Shown here: positions 24,401 through 30,400 of the stretch, one piece after another
How the letters are laid out: each line of letters starts with the position of its first letter
Numbering within the stretch: position 1 is the first letter of the stretch
DNA from: Tubulanus polymorphus
Lineage: Eukaryota; Nemertea; Palaeonemertea; Tubulaniformes; Tubulanidae
NCBI RefSeq assembly: GCF_964204645.1
Contig: NC_134033.1
Coordinates: 5,614,231 to 5,678,230 of the forward strand
DNA length: 64,000 nucleotides
Reading direction: 5' to 3'
Notes under the pieces: model-generated
Seen by the model: only the letters and a program-made list of their open reading frames with translations
What the model was told of the DNA's origin: nothing
Database searches by the model: none
Position numbers and translations under genes: made by a program

Positions 24401-27400
24401 ACAAGCTGTGCTGTTGTGTGAGTTTTGCAATAAGTGAAAATCAGTTCATTTTCAACCCGTCCCCAGAATTGTAGACCTGGATCCAATACTAATCGACGAT
24501 GCAAAAAAGCACATTTTCGAATATACAATACCATATGGCGATTAATGACGACAAATAACATCAAGTCCGATAGTGTTTTCTTGAACTAGTAGATCATTTA
24601 AAGTTTTGACTGTCCAATAGTCGTCTTCGGGAATACTGTATTCCCGCTGATGACTACGATATAAGTAAAAAAGTTGACGAAAAACTACTACCTCAAGGAA
24701 ACTGTAATATTTTTTGTTAATTTTCATATTCGCTCATCGTCACCACACGGACATAGTGTTTTATCAATTGTCACCACAGATTAAATATTTGACTTTTTTT
24801 TATTTAGCGTGTCAAGTGTCTTGTTCCGGTCACGGTCAGTGTAATAATGGGACATGCGTCTGTGATACTGGTTGGGACGGAACTGACTGTTCTATAGGTG
24901 AGTATAACGCACAAAATATTAACTTGTTTTTCAATCGGCCAGGTAATCTTCTGAACTGCAATAAACATTTAAATTCAGTTCATTTCTATAATCTGTTATG
25001 GTCAGTTTAATCATTATCTAAAAAAAAGAAATGTACAGGGTTGATAGGCAGCCGGCCGAGTCAACTTTTAAGCTAGGCAAACTAAAATGGAAAACAAAAG
25101 GTATCAATTTTAGCCCCAAAGTCGTGAGTAAGAGTTTAAACACTGAATGAAAAAATAGTTGATTTTCAAGTAAATTCTAAGTCAAATCTTAACTCACAAC
25201 TGTGAAACTGGGTCTAGGAAAACAAAATGTAAAACATTTTTTAATAATCACTTCAGCTCCACCGAGTTGGATGACTTGAATCTAAGACCAGTCTTATCTC
25301 AAGAACTGAGCCTTGCGCTATCTGAATGCAATTTTATTGTCATTATTGTAAGAACTCAACGAATCGAGTCTCGGGTTTAAGACTATTTCAGGTGGTTTAG
25401 GATTACGATTACGTTTCTAGAAAAATGCTTTCACATAATGAAATAGAATTGTTTACCGATGTATATATGCCTCCGTTCGTCGCAAGACCTATGAATATAC
25501 TATCCCAATGCTGCAAGCAAATTGAACATTGATAAGTGGAGGGTTGGAGTAGGAAAACCTAGAGATACTGAACAATTCGAGGTATATGGCTTCATAGCAA
25601 TCGAACTGATTTTACACGCTATCTATATCGTAGGAATTTGCAGTAACTGTTCCGAACACGGAGTTTGTAAATCGAGTGGTTTTTGTGAATGCGACGTAGG
25701 TTGGGATGGAACGACTTGTAACATTAAAGGTACGGTTACAAACATACATGTGTTAATATCGAAACACGCATATGTCAATCTTCTAACACGCACATGTCAA
25801 TCTGCAATGATGCGCATGCCATTTATCCAAACATGCACACGTGAATTATCCAAACATGCACATGCCAACTATCCAAACAAGCGCATGAAAACTATCCAAA
25901 CATGACCATGTGAATTATCGAAGCATGAACATAACAATAATCCAAATATGAACATGTGAATTATTAAAAAATGCACATGACAATTATACAAACATGCTCA
26001 TGTCAACAATCCAAATCATGTGATTTATTCAAACATACATCAATCTGCAGTTACGCATATGTTTATTACTAGACATGGGCATGTTTATTTATTTCCAAAC
26101 ATGAGCTTGTCAATGTGAATGTCCCCTAAATGTACATGTCAATCTTCTGATTCAGACATGCATGCGTTAATCTGCATTGATATGCAAGTCAATCTGGAAA
26201 AATGCACATTTCAATTTCCAAACATGCACATGTCAAACATTTACGTGTTTCATAATCTCTAAACGTGCACATGTAAATGTGATATGTAGTGTTGTTTTTT
26301 TTTTCAGCGATATGTCTGGCAGTGAACAACTGTTCCAGTAACGGAGTTTGTAAAGCGATCGATACTTGTCTATGCAATAAAGGATTTTCCGGTATGTTTT
26401 ACACCGAGCTACTTGCATGCACCGCCAGATGGCGTGACTCTACCGTTAACTCATTTTCTATGACCTTTGATCTTGTAATTTATACGGCTTACAATTCCAA
26501 ATGTTATGAACCTAGTAACCAGAAAGATATGACATATCTACTCTGAACGTTTGGTTTAGTTTTCATTCATAATTCATTTAATCAAAAAAGAAAAAAGTGA
26601 ATTCGATTTTGGTTGTAATATATAAGAAATTGATGTACGAAAAACTACTGGCGACACCTGGTGGATCCTCGCTCGCAGCAATAGCGTTGTAGGTTCCCTG
26701 TTGGAATGTGAACGTTGTAAAGGACAATCGTATGACATATAACGATATTCGTGCAACAAAAACCCAATATCGTTAAACTAATTTCTGGTGTTAGTAGACA
26801 GTTCAATCTTAATCAAGGCTGCTCGGGTGAATTCCTGAACGCATGTAAGATGTAGATGATCAGTTTTTTGGAAAGTGTGCTGAAAGATTTTTTTCACATT
26901 TTGGTGTCCATTTACATCACTAACTGTGAAAGAAATTAAATTTTCTGATTATCATCAAAACAGGTGCTGACTGTAGCGTAGCGGTCACTTGCAGAAATGT
27001 ATCGTTCTGTTCGGGTCACGGAGATTGCGTCGATTTCGACGTCTGCCGCTGTTTCACCGGTTGGACGGGATCTAACTGCATGAAGCCTACCTGTGAAAAA
27101 ATGAACTATTGTTCCGGTAGGTTCAATTCAATATCTCAGTGATATGATGTCATATTGGGATTGGTGGAGGCGTGCTTATAGATAGTCGAATTGCTAGGCT
27201 TTGCTAATGTCAAACGGTGATTTAATGCGGGTTGCCATCTCTCTGAAAAGGTCAATTTGGATCTAATTTTTTTGTTATCAAATTTGATGATATCATTTGG
27301 GGATTCTATGAAGTTGTCTTTTCTGTCCATAATGACAGATCAGTGCCCAGTTTCATAGTTTTGGCTTCAACTAAGGACTAATTAAAGGCCATCTAGTTCT

Positions 27401-30400
27401 CTAAAAATCTAACAACTTAAAATCGGTCCTAAGATTTTCAGACCCTTTTCAGACCCCCGATTCGGTTATACTATAGTGGATTCGTGGGGCATCCATCTTA
27501 TCTGGCTAAGGCTTGAAAATTTGACGATGGCATAGACACAGACGAGATGGTCATCTCTTGCAGGCTTTATAAAACAATAAAAGCAAATTATTGATCACAT
27601 GTTGGGTTTATGAAGAGTTCTGGAAATGAATATGATGATGTCATGACGGGATTACGAGTCTTTTTCGTAAGGTTTATCAGTAATGATGTCGAAGTTGGAT
27701 GATTTGTTTTCTCGAACAATGTCCCTGATAGTATTTCCACGATAACATTGCGTTGAACAGTAATCCGCGTCGGTCCGATCCGAATTGAGCAAAGTCTACT
27801 GTAAGAGCCCAAGTAAGAGCTATATCAATTACTAGAGAAGTTGATGATGTCATGGGGTGATTCGATGAAGAGCGTCATGTTGCGCTACGTTAGTGTTGAT
27901 GGTAATTAGAAATGATTGGTTATTTGCAGGTCGGGGTGTGTGTATCGGTTTCGACGTGTGTCAGTGCAATCCTGATTGGACGGGTACGGCGTGCTCCGCG
28001 CCGGACTGCTCCGCTCTCAACGACTGCTCCCAACACGGGTCGTGCAACACGCCGAACAACTGTACCTGCGACGACGGCTATACCTCGCTCGACTGCAGCC
28101 AGATGGCGCTATGTCCGAACAATAACGACTGCTTTAAACGCGGTATCTGTTTGAAGAACGTAACGACCTCCGAATCCAGCTGCAGGTGCGCACGAAAAAA
28201 AACAACAAACGATTCATTTGTTTATAACGTACGCATACGTAGTGGTTTTGTACAGTTCGGGATTACAGGGAAATGGAGGGAATTAATTTTCGCTCCAAAA
28301 AATAATTTGCTTGAAAAAAGCTTTAACAAGTTCGCAAAAATTTATTGAGTCGAACAAACAGTTCTTGGTGTAATGTTTGACGCTGATTTCGGCTTTTTAA
28401 ATCGATTTTATTCTTAGCACACCAAGACAGGGACAACAACATGTCAGAGAATAGTCAGAGGTGGTCAATTAAGTGGCCTCACTTTTAGTGCGAATGCCCA
28501 CAACGATGGAATCAATTCTTAGTTTATTTTCAATTTAACTACAATTTTTGATTTTAAATTACTCTAGTTTTTGTTGAAATCTACAACATGATACTAACAA
28601 TGAACTTTTAATCGTCACAATGTCAAATATCCACTGGTTAACCCTAATCAACTGTTGAAAAGACAGGGATTGGATGATTTATATTTTATGCGTACCTTCT
28701 AAACGAATGATCCCAAAAATGGCGAACAGTTTTCCAGAAAGTCTCGCATCCACCTTTAATTCTGTGGATATTTTCCTCTTACAGCTGTTACTCCGGTTAC
28801 TACGGGACGCGGTGTGAGTTCGCGCGTTGCGATGAAGTTCAGAACTGTTCCGGTCACGGTCGATGTAAAGAACCGAATCTGTGCGAATGTTTCGTCGGTT
28901 ATAACGGAACGAAGTGCGACGGCTTCAGCTGCGATTCACTTCAGAAATGTTCAGGTAACGCTTTTGCGCACAGAGTAGACGTTGTTGTCATATCTCGGAA
29001 TGACGGAATCACGGATTTACATATTCAAAAAAAACGGAATCTCTTCGATTTCACTATAAATAATAATACCCGGTGTCGGACAAGGCTCCGGACCTATCAA
29101 TGCACTGAGTTAGCTTCGAATCACACTATAAGCACGCAATTTTATCTGACATTGTTCTATGACACCAGTAATACCAGCTGCAGAAACAGTCAGAATGTAG
29201 TCGGAAAAAGAGATTGGCACCAGGGCAATAATCGGTTATCGAAAGTAATCGACTTTTGCGATCTTAGTAGATTTGAGCACGGTCGCTCGAGGTTGGGCCG
29301 TAGTTTCAGATAGCTGCAAACGTGAAATGTTTTACAACCAAACATGTACCGCGGTTCCTTAAGAATTATTTTGATAGAAACTGCCGTCTAGTACCGATAG
29401 TACACAGAGAAGCAACGAAGTAACAGCTTTCTCTTCACAAATAACTGAGTTAAAAAAATATACCATCTTATATATAATCTTTAATATCATTCAAGAACTT
29501 TTATTAACTCTTCTCGATACCTACACCACAATCGCATTAATCACAATTTAGAGGCACGAGCGGCATTAAAAATCCAAAGCCAGAATATGCATAATGTGTG
29601 TCCGTTTTCCTCTGACATCGTTCATTTTGGGATATTTCTCTTGACCGTATAAAAACATACCTCAGTTTGGTTATAATACGACCAGTGGAAGAGTGCAGTC
29701 AAAATAAATCATAAATCATCAAACAGTCATCGTTTTTATATCCATTTTACAATGCAACATTTATTAAATTAGTTAAAGGTTTATCAGTTGTAAGATACGC
29801 AGAACACGTAGATGCGGTCTCAATGATGATAGATTAATTGCCTACGTAGGTTCTCCATTTTCTCGTTTGGAAGTATCGTTAATTTGTTGAGTGACGATAG
29901 TAATAGATTACCACATAGACTTACCAGGTACCGCAATGAAATCATGCGTCCGGCGCCTTGTCTAACAAAGGGTATCCCGTGGAAAAACCCGGTTACTAGA
30001 GTGAAAATGAAGAAATTCCGTGTTTTTTTTGTTGAAAATTCCGCGATATGACAACACCGCATAGTAGAAGCTGTATTATCAACTGGCCGAGTTCTATCGG
30101 TAAATTGATAAGCACGCTTGCTTTCGCGTATGAGACCCGGACTTACCCCCAGTGAGTGCGCGTAATTCCAATGACAGTTCCCTCAATCATTAAAACGTTA
30201 ATTCTATTTCAAAATGAAAACCAGGTCTAAGCATTAGCTAGTTCTTCTAGACTGGTTCTCAAATTAGGGCCTGTTCATCTGAACTTTGAATTAATCCGCT
30301 AAATTGGTACTAGTCCACGAGAGTATATAGCCCTGTTTTTCTGAACTGGGCCCTTTTCACCTCAACTGGGCTGTAGTCTACTAAACTGGGTATTTGTTCT

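Noticed and set aside
22375-24564. Identical minus-strand 65-codon frames at 22375-22572 and 24367-24564
   Set aside because: They are the same because P is duplicated; there is no family feature and no splice or promoter signal.
23573-30062. Minus-strand frames of 97 and 80 codons in Q and Q'
   Set aside because: The two copies differ by a frame-changing indel, and the peptide is not protein-like beyond chance.
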